This document shows, piece by piece, positions 8,001 to 14,027 of a stretch of DNA of 15,411 bases (the first letter of the stretch is position 1; each line of letters opens with the position of its first letter). The notes below the pieces were generated by a model. That model did no database searches, had not been told where the DNA came from, and saw only the letters and a list, made by a program, of their open reading frames with translations. A program made the translations under genes and the position numbers. Source of the DNA: Acidobacteriota bacterium (GTDB lineage: Bacteria; Acidobacteriota; Terriglobia; Terriglobales; Acidobacteriaceae). The stretch is taken from assembly GCA_023441255.1 (NCBI GenBank), contig JAEZPW010000359.1, positions 1 through 15,411 of the forward strand, read 5' to 3'.

Positions 8001-9084
8001 GCTGCAGCGGATCGAATCGCTCGTGGCCGAAGTGGCCGGACGTCTCCGCTCTCTGCAGTCGCAGATCGAATCCGCTGCCGCCGAACGCACACAGCGCGAG
8101 GCGGAGAACGTGGAACTTGAACAGAAGCTGGTGGCCCTTACCGCCGAACGCGAGCAGGCGCAGACCCGCGAACGCGAACTGCAGACAGAGACCGAGCAAC
8201 TCCGCGCCCGCATTGCCGAAGTGGAAGAGCAACTCCGCGCCGCACGAGAACTGATGGACCAGGCTCGCGACCACCGGGGCGAACTTGCCACGTCAGTGGC
8301 CCGCCTCGAATCGGACGCGCAGCACATGACCGAGACCTCGGTGACGGAGCTTGGCCTCACCCCAATCGACCTTATTGCCGACGAAACCATCGTCAAAGTG
8401 GAAGGCGAGCAACTTGCGGCCGAAGACGCCGCCTACCGCGAATTGCGCGAGAAGCTCGACAATTTCGGCGCGGTCAACATGATGGCGCTCGAGGAATACA
8501 ACGAGACGGAGCAGCGTCACCAGTTCCTCGACACGCAGCGCAAGGACCTGCTCGATTCGATCGCGAACACACAGGAGACCATCCGCGAGATCGAGCAGAT
8601 ATCACGCCAGAAGTTCGAGGAAGCGTTCCACACGATAAACGACAACTTCAGCCGTACTTTCACGAAGCTGTTCGGCGGCGGCCAGGCGTTCATGAAACTG
8701 ACCGACGAAGAGAACTCGATGGAGAGCGGAATCGACGTGGTCGCCTCGCCTCCGGGCAAAAAACTCCAGAACGTGCTGTTGCTCTCCGGCGGCGAAAAAG
8801 CGCTCACGGCGCTTTCCCTGCTGGTCGGCATCTTCCAATATCAGCCAAGCCCGTTCTGCATCCTCGACGAGGTGGACGCGCCGCTCGACGAAGCCAATGT
8901 GGGGCGATTCACGGAGCTTGTGCGCGAGATGAGCGTGCAGACGCAGTTCATCCTGATCACGCACAGCAAGAAGACGATGAGCATCGCGCCGACAATGTAC
9001 GGCGTGACGATGCAGGAACCCGGCGTCTCCAAGCTCGTGTCGGTGCGTTTTACGGAAGCAAATCGAGGCGCCGCAACGGCATAA
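5095..9084 (+). CDS. smc: Chromosome segregation protein SMC
   Basis: SMC ATPase that folds and segregates the chromosome as a dimer, normally with ScpA and ScpB (neither is encoded here). I place the start at TTG 5095 (MLKLKKLQILGFKSF): GGAGAG at 5084-5089 is correctly spaced, and the family begins there. An in-frame GTG at 5047 would add 16 unlikely residues. This gives 1329 residues against about 1190 usually. Walker A is GPNGCGKS (33-40). Two long coiled-coil arms flank a hinge at about 637-822. The C-terminal head has the signature LSGGEK (from 1230), Walker B FCILDEVDAPLD (Asp1258, Glu1259) and the switch His1290. The excess length is mostly an acidic, Ala/Pro/Ser-rich low-complexity stretch at about 91-207 inside the N-terminal head, between LTLVDPE and the strand starting EIHVTRR. 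An intrinsic terminator follows the stop. Confidence 0.97.
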   Translation: MLKLKKLQILGFKSFCDRTELRFNGDGVAAIVGPNGCGKSNIADAISWVLGEQSAKSLRGSRMEDVIFAGTRNRKPTGMAEVSLTLVDPEVYDGPIDADVEVEIRDDMPTDDWDEETIRASSENETDQYIEDIRPHQVEEVAAPAVPADGTGVVAAPSAVVDSEGSTTEAAPIEAVAVAEPSVPESSEVSAEAPTNGEASHAAGPQVVLKIRRRKFNRTPLKKGEIHVTRRLFRSGESEYLLNHKLCRLRDIQDIFMGTGLGPESYAIIEQGRIGQILSSKPTDRRAIIEEAAGITKFKTKKRLAEARLEEAKLNLNRVNDIFEEVTRQMNSLKRQAAKAARYARLRDEMGQKLRVVLASKYAALQIEKEQLKAQLEAITEELHLRTEEVRQMETEQGERTQRGYEIDGELRSARERLSEIALESDRASARRRNNEERCTELEGRSEAAKAELGTTAERLATLEAEREQNRQTLQGAANEVLAAQQSLNARQQDAQAAAAALAQTERGQEQCRVAIMQAANDASVIRNRVTQAEENVASLERETQRLNNEITSSHVQLESFGGERGQLTIEFESASEKANHLAAQIQQSREDLQAKRAAEADAKRRLDGLRAEFASLQGKRSSLEAVIAEHGYSTESVRRLFQSGALQEGLKPVGVLADFLEVEDRYEHVVDDFLRDELNYIVVKSWDAADHGLNLLRTDVDGRATFLVHPEDSQAKFSFSVDEAAAAAAAPRYDGIVPLKHTIRVLDGFGKSLEVILPKLRDGYIVPNAEAGRELALSNPDAFFLSQNNGECFHNVTVTGGKQRAEGPLAMKRELRDVMRHMGELEHALRDEQARVGTLGHEITELTALIERLEAERRESEKQAMTSGHTLKQLDTEMERVRGRLATYERELARVAQEIAAKQSFIQEKLQELESKEQQRVELENQMAASQAELERLRSARDLAAQSASEVRAQVAMLEERRRAAAQSLQRIESLVAEVAGRLRSLQSQIESAAAERTQREAENVELEQKLVALTAEREQAQTRERELQTETEQLRARIAEVEEQLRAARELMDQARDHRGELATSVARLESDAQHMTETSVTELGLTPIDLIADETIVKVEGEQLAAEDAAYRELREKLDNFGAVNMMALEEYNETEQRHQFLDTQRKDLLDSIANTQETIREIEQISRQKFEEAFHTINDNFSRTFTKLFGGGQAFMKLTDEENSMESGIDVVASPPGKKLQNVLLLSGGEKALTALSLLVGIFQYQPSPFCILDEVDAPLDEANVGRFTELVREMSVQTQFILITHSKKTMSIAPTMYGVTMQEPGVSKLVSVRFTEANRGAATA

Positions 9085-9114
9085 GATCGGACAGCGATAT
9101 ACTCACGCCCAAGG

Positions 9115-9143
9115 CGGACGGGTTGTATCCCGTCCGTTTTTTT
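9115..9143 (+). terminator. Intrinsic terminator after smc
   Basis: A perfect 8-bp GC-rich stem, CGGACGGG (9115-9122) with CCCGTCCG (9129-9136), has a six-base loop and is followed directly by seven T residues (9137-9143). It lies 30 bases past the smc stop and separates smc from the purC operon. Confidence 0.93.
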
Positions 9144-9315
9144 CTTGAAGGAACAAATGCTCTTGACTCTCTGGTAACCCGCGCTGAAACGTGCGTTGGT
9201 GGCGCGCCTTCCTGGGGCATCCCGTTCCGCAGCCGCATGAACACTGCGTGAATTGGCCTTGGCTGATCAATCAACATTTTTTCTGGTACAGTAATTTCTG
9301 CTGCGGGTTTCCCCG

Positions 9316-9343
9316 TTGACAAAGAATCGCGGACGGCTAGAAT
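9316..9343 (+). promoter_or_regulatory. Sigma-70-type promoter for purC
   Basis: A consensus -35 TTGACA (9316-9321) and a near-consensus -10 TAGAAT (9338-9343) are separated by 16 bases. Transcription would start near 9350, giving a leader of about 24 bases before the GTG at 9374. That leader is too short for a riboswitch, so control of purC would have to be at the promoter. I saw no clear operator overlapping it. Confidence 0.75.
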
Positions 9344-9373
9344 ACCGAAGTCTCCCGAAGAGAAAGATTCCTC

Positions 9374-10285
9374 GTGACACAGCAGACACAAAACTCAGTT
9401 ATTCTGCAGACGGATTTTCCCGAACTGGAACTCCACGCAAGCGGCAAGGTTCGTGACGTGTACCGCGTCGACAGCGAGCATCTGCTCTTCGTCGCTACCG
9501 ACCGAATCTCCGCCTTCGATTACGTACTCGCATCCGGAATACCAGAGAAGGGCCGCGTGCTGACGCAGCTGTCTTTGTTCTGGTTCGATCTGCTCAAAGA
9601 CATTGTCGAGAATCACCTCGTGACCGCTGACGTGGAGCGCTACCCCGAGCAGTTGCAGAAATATCGCGACCAACTCCGCGGGCGTTCCATGCTGGTGATC
9701 AAAGCGGAGATGTTCCCGGTCGAGTGCGTGGTGCGCGGGTACCTCTCAGGCTCTGGCTGGAAGGAGTACAAACAGACAGGCGCAGTCTGCGGGATCAAGT
9801 TGCCATCGGGTTTGCGTGAATCCGACAAGCTGCCCGAACCGATCTTTACGCCTGCAACCAAGGCGGTCTCCGGGCACGACGAGAATATTTCGTTCGACGC
9901 CATGGTCGAGATCGTCGGTGCGGAGCGTAGCGAAAGATTGCGCGATCTGAGCCTGCGAATCTACAAGAAGGCAGCGGGCTATGCTGCTGAACGTGGCATC
10001 ATAATCGCGGACACCAAGTTTGAATTCGGCAACGCGCAGCGTGGCATCACTCTTGCTGACGAGGTATTGACTCCGGACTCTTCCCGCTTTTGGCCGGCGG
10101 AGTCCTATTCTCCTGGCAAGCCGCAGGATTCGTTCGACAAGCAGTACGTTCGCGACTACCTCGAAGAGATCAAGTGGAACAAGCAACCACCGGCTCCGGC
10201 ATTGCCTGAAGCGGTGCAGAAGAAGACGACCGAGAAGTATCTGGAGGCTTATCGCCGCCTGACCGGGCGCGATCTGATGGCCTGA
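9374..10285 (+). CDS. purC: Phosphoribosylaminoimidazole-succinocarboxamide synthase (SAICAR synthase)
   Basis: Cytosolic purine-biosynthesis enzyme: CAIR + aspartate + ATP gives SAICAR + ADP + phosphate. The 303-residue length fits the longer SAICAR synthase form (about 300) rather than the short form of about 240. Family motifs are clear: GKVRDVY (24-30), ATDRISAFDYVL (41-52), PVECVVRGYLSGSGWKEY (115-132), PIFTPATKA with GHDENIS soon after (from about 156), IIADTKFEFG (200-209) and EVLTPDSSRFWP (220-231). The start is GTG at 9374 with a weak AGAAAG seven bases upstream. A strong promoter lies just ahead. The stop codon is one base before the ATG of cvpA, so the two are translationally coupled. 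Confidence 0.97.
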   Translation: MTQQTQNSVILQTDFPELELHASGKVRDVYRVDSEHLLFVATDRISAFDYVLASGIPEKGRVLTQLSLFWFDLLKDIVENHLVTADVERYPEQLQKYRDQLRGRSMLVIKAEMFPVECVVRGYLSGSGWKEYKQTGAVCGIKLPSGLRESDKLPEPIFTPATKAVSGHDENISFDAMVEIVGAERSERLRDLSLRIYKKAAGYAAERGIIIADTKFEFGNAQRGITLADEVLTPDSSRFWPAESYSPGKPQDSFDKQYVRDYLEEIKWNKQPPAPALPEAVQKKTTEKYLEAYRRLTGRDLMA

Positions 10286-10286
10286 T

Positions 10287-10877
10287 ATGACCGGCATCGA
10301 CTGGCTAATCGCGGGCATTGTTGTGCTTTCGGTTTTGCTGGCGGCGTCGCAGGGTTTTTTTTACGAGCTGTTTTCGCTGGCAGGCGTTGTGATCGGCTAC
10401 ATCGCCGCCGTTTGGGGATACCGCCGGGTGGCGTTGTTCTTCGCGCCTCTCGTAAAGTCCGCCTGGGTGGCGGATATCGCGGGATTTTTGACAATTTTTC
10501 TTGCAGTAGTCATTGTGGCCGGCATATGTGCGCGCCTGGCCCGCTGGTTCTTTAAAGAAGCGGGACTGCGCTGGTTCGACCGGTTGCTTGGCGCGGCATT
10601 CGGACTGGTGCGAGGCGTGCTTTTCGTTGCGGTGTGCCTGCTCGCCGTCACGTCGTTTGCACCGGAATCCAAGGCGGTCGCCGGGTCGACTATCGCTCCG
10701 TATGTACTGGTGATAGCGCGCGCCGCAATCTGGGTAGCTCCGGGGCAGCTCCGGGCACGTTTCGACGAGGGGCTGAAAGCACTCCGGCAAATGCGGGTCA
10801 CAACGGGCGCAGCACCAGGCAACGAAGGAAGCGCGACGATTGAAGGCAGTGGGGCGATCGCAGCCGCAAAGAACTAG
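10287..10877 (+). CDS. cvpA: CvpA family membrane protein
   Basis: Inner-membrane protein of the CvpA (colicin V production) family, whose molecular role is still poorly defined; in E. coli cvpA lies directly upstream of purF. The 196 residues show four hydrophobic helices at about 5-20, 28-45, 62-85 and 100-124. The family hallmark DRLLGAAFGLVRG is at 98-110. The C-terminal tail from about 165 is Ala/Gly/Thr-rich, probably disordered and cytosolic. The ATG lies one base after the purC stop, so the gene depends on purC translation. A run of eight T residues in the early coding region (encoding Gly-Phe-Phe-Tyr near residues 23-26) is a possible slippage site. The family call is good; the function is not known from the sequence. 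Confidence 0.9.
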   Translation: MTGIDWLIAGIVVLSVLLAASQGFFYELFSLAGVVIGYIAAVWGYRRVALFFAPLVKSAWVADIAGFLTIFLAVVIVAGICARLARWFFKEAGLRWFDRLLGAAFGLVRGVLFVAVCLLAVTSFAPESKAVAGSTIAPYVLVIARAAIWVAPGQLRARFDEGLKALRQMRVTTGAAPGNEGSATIEGSGAIAAAKN

Positions 10878-10927
10878 GCAGGAAACAGGACTGTTGTACT
10901 TGGACGTTTTTCAGGGAGAGAGGCACC

Positions 10928-11206
10928 GTGAAAGATCAGCTGGAAGCGCTGGTTGGGCAGATGCACAAGAGCGGCATTTTGTATTCCGAGGCCGTTCGGG
11001 AATTCAAGAAGCGGTTCATCATCACCGTTCTGCAGGAAAACAAGGGCAACCAGTGCAAGGCTGCGCGCGAACTCGGCATGCATAGAAATACCCTGAGCCG
11101 GACAATCGCGGAACTCGACCTGGATATTCGCACCGTGCGGGACAACCGCCGCCCACCGCGGAGCGCACGTCCCATGATCGTGGAGTCGAAAAAGATAGCA
11201 CGTTAA
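10928..11206 (+). CDS. Small Fis-type helix-turn-helix DNA-binding protein
   Basis: A 92-residue protein, similar in size to proteobacterial Fis (98), with a C-terminal Fis-type helix-turn-helix: NQCKAARELGMHRNTLSRTIAEL (41-63), in which GMHRNTLSR is the likely recognition region. The N-terminal part (1-38) is amphipathic helix and probably dimerises. A basic Arg/Pro-rich tail (68-92) may add non-specific DNA contact. The start is GTG at 10928, chosen because GGGAGAGAGG lies immediately upstream at proper spacing. There is no receiver or AAA+ domain, so it is not an NtrC-class activator. It lies 50 bases after cvpA on the same strand with no terminator between, so it probably shares the purC transcript. 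Target genes are unknown. Confidence 0.88.
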   Translation: MKDQLEALVGQMHKSGILYSEAVREFKKRFIITVLQENKGNQCKAARELGMHRNTLSRTIAELDLDIRTVRDNRRPPRSARPMIVESKKIAR

Positions 11207-11428
11207 GACACAGCGGCAGAATACCGGGCTTCCCCTCCCCCGCTCACGTATCCCGCTAGTGCACGCCCAAGGGCCGCCGCGTCGGGTTGCCTACGAACCT
11301 GAACCGCACCACCTTTGCACGTGTTCTTCTCTCCCCTGAGCGCCACGCCGTGTTTGGCAAGGGCATCGTATTTAACACGCCACATCGTCAACCACAGCGC
11401 TCAATGGGGTGCGCACTCAGACACGCAC

Positions 11429-11436
11429 AAGGAGGG
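11429..11436 (+). promoter_or_regulatory. Strong ribosome-binding site deciding the start at 11445
   Basis: AAGGAGGG lies eight bases before ATG 11445, a nearly perfect Shine-Dalgarno match. It rules against the upstream in-frame GTG at 11409, which would also spoil the signal peptide. It suggests a highly translated product. Confidence 0.85.
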
Positions 11437-11444
11437 GTCCATCT

Positions 11445-12467
11445 ATGCGCAATCGCATTGTTTTAGTGACCGCTTGCGTAATTTTTGCGATGGGGACAGT
11501 CCTGGTCGCGGCGGCTCAGTCAAAGGACGTGCAAATCACGAACGGTCCGAAAGTCGAGAACGTGACTGGTAACACAGCAACGATCGCATGGTCGACGAAC
11601 ACGAGTGCCAGCACAGTGTTGAAATACGGCACGGACCGTAACAACCTCAATGAAACATCCACAATGCCATGGGGCGGAGTGACGCATCGAGTCACCCTGA
11701 AGAACCTGCAGCCGAACACGACGTACTACTACCAGGTGACGTCGGGTCAAGGCCAAGGCACCGGATCAGGTTCGATGAGCGGAATCGAGCAGTTCCAGAC
11801 GTCGGGCGGAGCGGCGGCAAGCAACAACAGCCCCGGCCAGACGCCTGCAACCCAGGCAAGCAACAATGCTCAAGTGCTGGTAGGTCCCATCATGCAGCAG
11901 GTGACGGACAGTTCCGCTCAGGTCTACTGGGAAACGACTCAGCCGACTGAGAACATCATTAAGTTCGGCCCATCACCGAGCCAACTCACCGCAACGGCCC
12001 AGGTCCCCTACTCAACTTCAACCCACAAGATTCAGCTTACGAACCTGCAGCCGAACACGACGTACTACTTCGCCATCCAGAGACCGGACGGGTCCCCTCG
12101 ATCAACCGGGTCGTTCCGCACCAATGCGTCAAATGCGGCGAACAACTCGAATAACGTGAGGATCGTTGACGGCCCGAATATCGAGTATCTGGATAACGGC
12201 AAGGCTATTGTCGCGTGGTCCACGAACGTTCCGTCCAGTTCGGTGGTTAAGTACGGACAGGATCCGAATGCCCTGAGCCAGACGGCACAGGCCGCGTGGG
12301 GCGGCACGACCCACCGGGTGACGCTGAACAACCTGCAGCCAAATACCAAGTACTGGTTCGCCATCCAGTCTGGACAGGCGCAGGGTACAGGAACGGCAGC
12401 CTCTACGGGTGCCTACCCCTTCCAGACCACGCAGACGGGAGAGGCGGCGATGAAGATGCAGCACTGA
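11445..12467 (+). CDS. Secreted protein with three fibronectin type III-like repeats
   Basis: A 340-residue exported protein of unknown function. Residues 1-26 are a signal peptide (MRNR, a hydrophobic core, then VAAAQS), with cleavage likely near AAA-QS. The mature part is three similar beta-sandwich repeats at about 28-119, 142-226 and 237-328. Each runs from a GP start through W(S/E)T, a (K)(Y/F)G segment and the marker NLQPNTxYxF/Y. They resemble fibronectin III domains like the N-terminal domain of purple acid phosphatases, but no phosphatase domain follows. Linkers are Asn/Ser/Gly/Gln-rich. Repeats 1 and 3 are most alike (WGGxTHRVTL and SGQxQGTG in both). No anchor, sorting signal or catalytic motif is visible, so it is probably a periplasmic or extracellular binding or structural protein. 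It has its own strong ribosome-binding site and terminator. Confidence 0.85.
   Translation: MRNRIVLVTACVIFAMGTVLVAAAQSKDVQITNGPKVENVTGNTATIAWSTNTSASTVLKYGTDRNNLNETSTMPWGGVTHRVTLKNLQPNTTYYYQVTSGQGQGTGSGSMSGIEQFQTSGGAAASNNSPGQTPATQASNNAQVLVGPIMQQVTDSSAQVYWETTQPTENIIKFGPSPSQLTATAQVPYSTSTHKIQLTNLQPNTTYYFAIQRPDGSPRSTGSFRTNASNAANNSNNVRIVDGPNIEYLDNGKAIVAWSTNVPSSSVVKYGQDPNALSQTAQAAWGGTTHRVTLNNLQPNTKYWFAIQSGQAQGTGTAASTGAYPFQTTQTGEAAMKMQH
11702..12069 (+). repeat. 29-base exact direct repeat inside the fibronectin-like gene
   Basis: Positions 11702-11730 and 12041-12069 are identical and encode the NLQPNTTYY marker of repeats 1 and 2. The offset is 339 bases, exactly 113 codons. A diverged third copy starts near 12329. 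DNA identity, not just protein similarity, points to recent duplication or gene conversion between the domains. Confidence 0.85.
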
Positions 12468-12488
12468 GCGGGAATTAGCGATCCCGAA

Positions 12489-12519
12489 ACGCCGGGTACA
12501 AGCCCGGCGTATTTTTTTT
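12489..12519 (+). terminator. Intrinsic terminator after the fibronectin-like gene
   Basis: A perfect 8-bp stem, ACGCCGGG (12489-12496) with CCCGGCGT (12503-12510), has a six-base loop TACAAG and then A followed by eight T residues (12512-12519). It begins 22 bases past the stop codon. Confidence 0.93.
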
Positions 12520-12532
12520 GCGCAAGCGAGGT

Positions 12533-12562
12533 GTGACATTCCAGCCGTTCTCGATTTAGAAT
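12533..12562 (+). promoter_or_regulatory. Likely promoter for the phosphofructokinase gene
   Basis: A -35 candidate GTGACA (12533-12538) and a -10 TAGAAT (12557-12562) are 18 bases apart. The -10 is the same hexamer as in the purC promoter. Transcription would start near 12569, about 25 bases before the ATG. A perfect inverted repeat TCGATT-TAG-AATCGA (12551-12565) covers the -10 and may be an operator. Confidence 0.55.
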
Positions 12563-12593
12563 CGATTTTGAATATCTACACTGAGGATCTCTG

Positions 12594-13664
12594 ATGAGAA
12601 TTGGCATTCTTACCGGCGGAGGCGACTGCCCCGGCCTAAATGCAGTCATACGCGCAATCGTTCGAAAAGGCATTTTTCACTACGGCGACGAGTTCATTGG
12701 TTTCATGGAAGGCTGGCGCGGCGTCATGGAAGACAAGACCATGCCGCTGGACCTGCAGACGGTTGCGGGCATTCTGCCGCGCGGAGGCACCATCCTGCGC
12801 ACATCGCGCACGAACCCCGCCAAGCGACCTGACGGAATTCAGCGCTGCATCGCGAACCTGAACGAACATAAGCTCGATGCGCTGATCGCGCTGGGCGGGG
12901 ACGACACGCAGTCGGTCGCCCTGAAACTGCACCAGGCCGGCTATCCAGTCATTGGCGTGCCCAAGACGATTGACAATGACCTCTCCGGGACCGATTTCAC
13001 ATTCGGGTTCGATACGGCCGTAAGTGTCGCCACCGATGCGATCGACCGCGTGCACACTACGGCGGAGGCACACAACCGCGTGATTGTGGTCGAGGTGATG
13101 GGACGCGACGCCGGCTGGATCGCGATGTACTCCGGTATTGCCGGGGGCGCAGACGTGATCCTCATTCCGGAAAAGCCGTTCGACATCGATGAAGTGGCCG
13201 AGAAGCTGCGCAAGCGGCACGCGCGTGGCCGATATTTCAGCATCGTGGTCGCCGCGGAAGGCGCGAAATTCGCCACGGGTGGTGACGGTAATGCGCCAGT
13301 CGTGCAGGATATGGGCGTCGACGAATTCGGTCACGTGCGTCTGGGCGGCATCGGAACGATTCTTGCACGCGAGATCGAACACCGTACCGGGTTCGAAACT
13401 CGTGCGGTAGTGCTTGGGCACACGCAGCGTGGCGGAAGCCCGACGCCGTTTGACCGAGTTCTTGCCAGCAGATACGGCATCGGCGCGATCGACCTTGTTC
13501 ACAAGGGCAAGTGGGGCCAGATGGTCGCCATGAAAGGCAACCACATCAGCTCCGTCCCGCTCACCGACGCGCTTTCCAAGAACCGGACCGTGGACGATGA
13601 GCTTATCAATGTGGCCGAGGGTCTGCTCGAAACGCTGGGTGCCAAAGAAGCAGCCTCGAAGTAA
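12594..13664 (+). CDS. pfkA: 6-phosphofructokinase, residues favour pyrophosphate as phosphoryl donor
   Basis: Glycolytic enzyme that phosphorylates fructose 6-phosphate to fructose 1,6-bisphosphate. The 356 residues carry all PfkA-family landmarks: MRIGILTGGGDCPGLNAVIR at the N-terminus, GGDDT (101-105), PKTIDND (123-129) with catalytic Asp127, MGRDAGW (169-175) and GHTQRGGSPTPFDR (275-288). The donor-selecting positions, which here share E. coli numbering, are Asp104 and Lys124. ATP enzymes usually have Gly at both (GGDGS and PGTIDND). Asp104 plus Lys124 is the pattern of pyrophosphate-dependent enzymes, so reversible PPi use is likely and an automatic ATP label may be wrong. The start ATG has GAGGA (12583-12587) six bases upstream. 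The gene has its own promoter and a hairpin terminator, so it is monocistronic. Confidence 0.95.
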   Translation: MRIGILTGGGDCPGLNAVIRAIVRKGIFHYGDEFIGFMEGWRGVMEDKTMPLDLQTVAGILPRGGTILRTSRTNPAKRPDGIQRCIANLNEHKLDALIALGGDDTQSVALKLHQAGYPVIGVPKTIDNDLSGTDFTFGFDTAVSVATDAIDRVHTTAEAHNRVIVVEVMGRDAGWIAMYSGIAGGADVILIPEKPFDIDEVAEKLRKRHARGRYFSIVVAAEGAKFATGGDGNAPVVQDMGVDEFGHVRLGGIGTILAREIEHRTGFETRAVVLGHTQRGGSPTPFDRVLASRYGIGAIDLVHKGKWGQMVAMKGNHISSVPLTDALSKNRTVDDELINVAEGLLETLGAKEAASK

Positions 13665-13680
13665 CAGAAGGCAGTCGAAT

Positions 13681-13732
13681 TTGTTCGGCGAGAAAGGGGC
13701 GAGAAATCGCCCCTTTTGCTGTGTCCGAACAA
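13681..13732. repeat. Outer inverted repeat flanking the terminator hairpin
   Basis: TTGTTCGG (13681-13688) and CCGAACAA (13725-13732) are exact inverted repeats that enclose the terminator hairpin. The match continues outward imperfectly (GAAT against TTC, one base skipped). The result is a nested double hairpin of about 55 bases starting 17 bases after the phosphofructokinase stop. Confidence 0.7.
13693..13717 (+). terminator. Hairpin terminator after phosphofructokinase, GAAA tetraloop
   Basis: A perfect 10-bp stem, AAAGGGGCGA (13693-13702) with TCGCCCCTTT (13707-13716), is capped by a GAAA tetraloop. The T tract is short (TTTT then GCTGT). A-rich and T-rich ends on both sides could let it work in both directions. 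Confidence 0.8.
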
Positions 13733-13793
13733 TTCAGAAGGCGAAAGCTTCCGCGCAGAACGCGTGGATAACGGCGCGTTCGTTTGAGGTAAG

Positions 13794-14009
13794 ATGCTGG
13801 ATGTGGAAGTGATTTACACCATTGCTGCGTGGACGTGGATTGTCATGGCCTTTCTCGCCGGCTGGCGGGGCCTGCGGCAGAGCGTTGCAATGGAAGAAAA
13901 GCAGACACGTTATCGAACTCGTCTCATTCGACTGTGCGTGAGTCTCTGCTTCCTGGTTGCTGCGTCGGCCATCATCGCGAGCGCCATCGTCAAGGTTGCC
14001 GTTCGGTAA
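13794..14009 (+). CDS. Small hypothetical membrane protein, two helices
   Basis: I do not recognise this 71-residue protein. Two hydrophobic segments (about 7-24 and 46-68) flank a charged loop rich in Arg, Glu and Lys (25-46). This suggests a helical hairpin in the inner membrane. GAGGTAAG (13786-13793) lies directly before the ATG, a good Shine-Dalgarno at slightly short spacing, and supports this frame over two overlapping open frames in the same area. It lies downstream of the phosphofructokinase terminator with no obvious promoter of its own and ends 18 bases from the convergent acyl-CoA ligase stop. A 7-bp inverted repeat (GAACGCG at 13758, CGCGTTC at 13775) lies just upstream. Confidence 0.6.
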   Translation: MLDVEVIYTIAAWTWIVMAFLAGWRGLRQSVAMEEKQTRYRTRLIRLCVSLCFLVAASAIIASAIVKVAVR

Positions 14010-14027
14010 ACACCTGCGCGGAACAGC

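Noticed and set aside
5797..8274. Very long open frame (825 codons) on the minus strand across smc
   Set aside because: It is fully antisense to a certain gene with intact motifs, is Leu/Arg/Phe-rich without recognisable domains, and is an expected by-product of GC-rich codon use in the coiled-coil region.
9322..9373. Purine riboswitch ahead of purC
   Set aside because: The promoter leaves a leader of only about 24 bases, too short for a purine aptamer.
9050..9391. Minus-strand open frame of 113 codons between smc and purC
   Set aside because: It overlaps the smc end, the terminator and the purC promoter and start, and has no convincing composition or ribosome-binding site.
11203..11391. 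Minus-strand open frame of 62 codons after the Fis-like gene
   Set aside because: It needs a TTG start with no Shine-Dalgarno and overlaps the end of the Fis-like gene; no family is recognisable. The 238-base gap is better read as the untranslated flank of the fibronectin-like gene.
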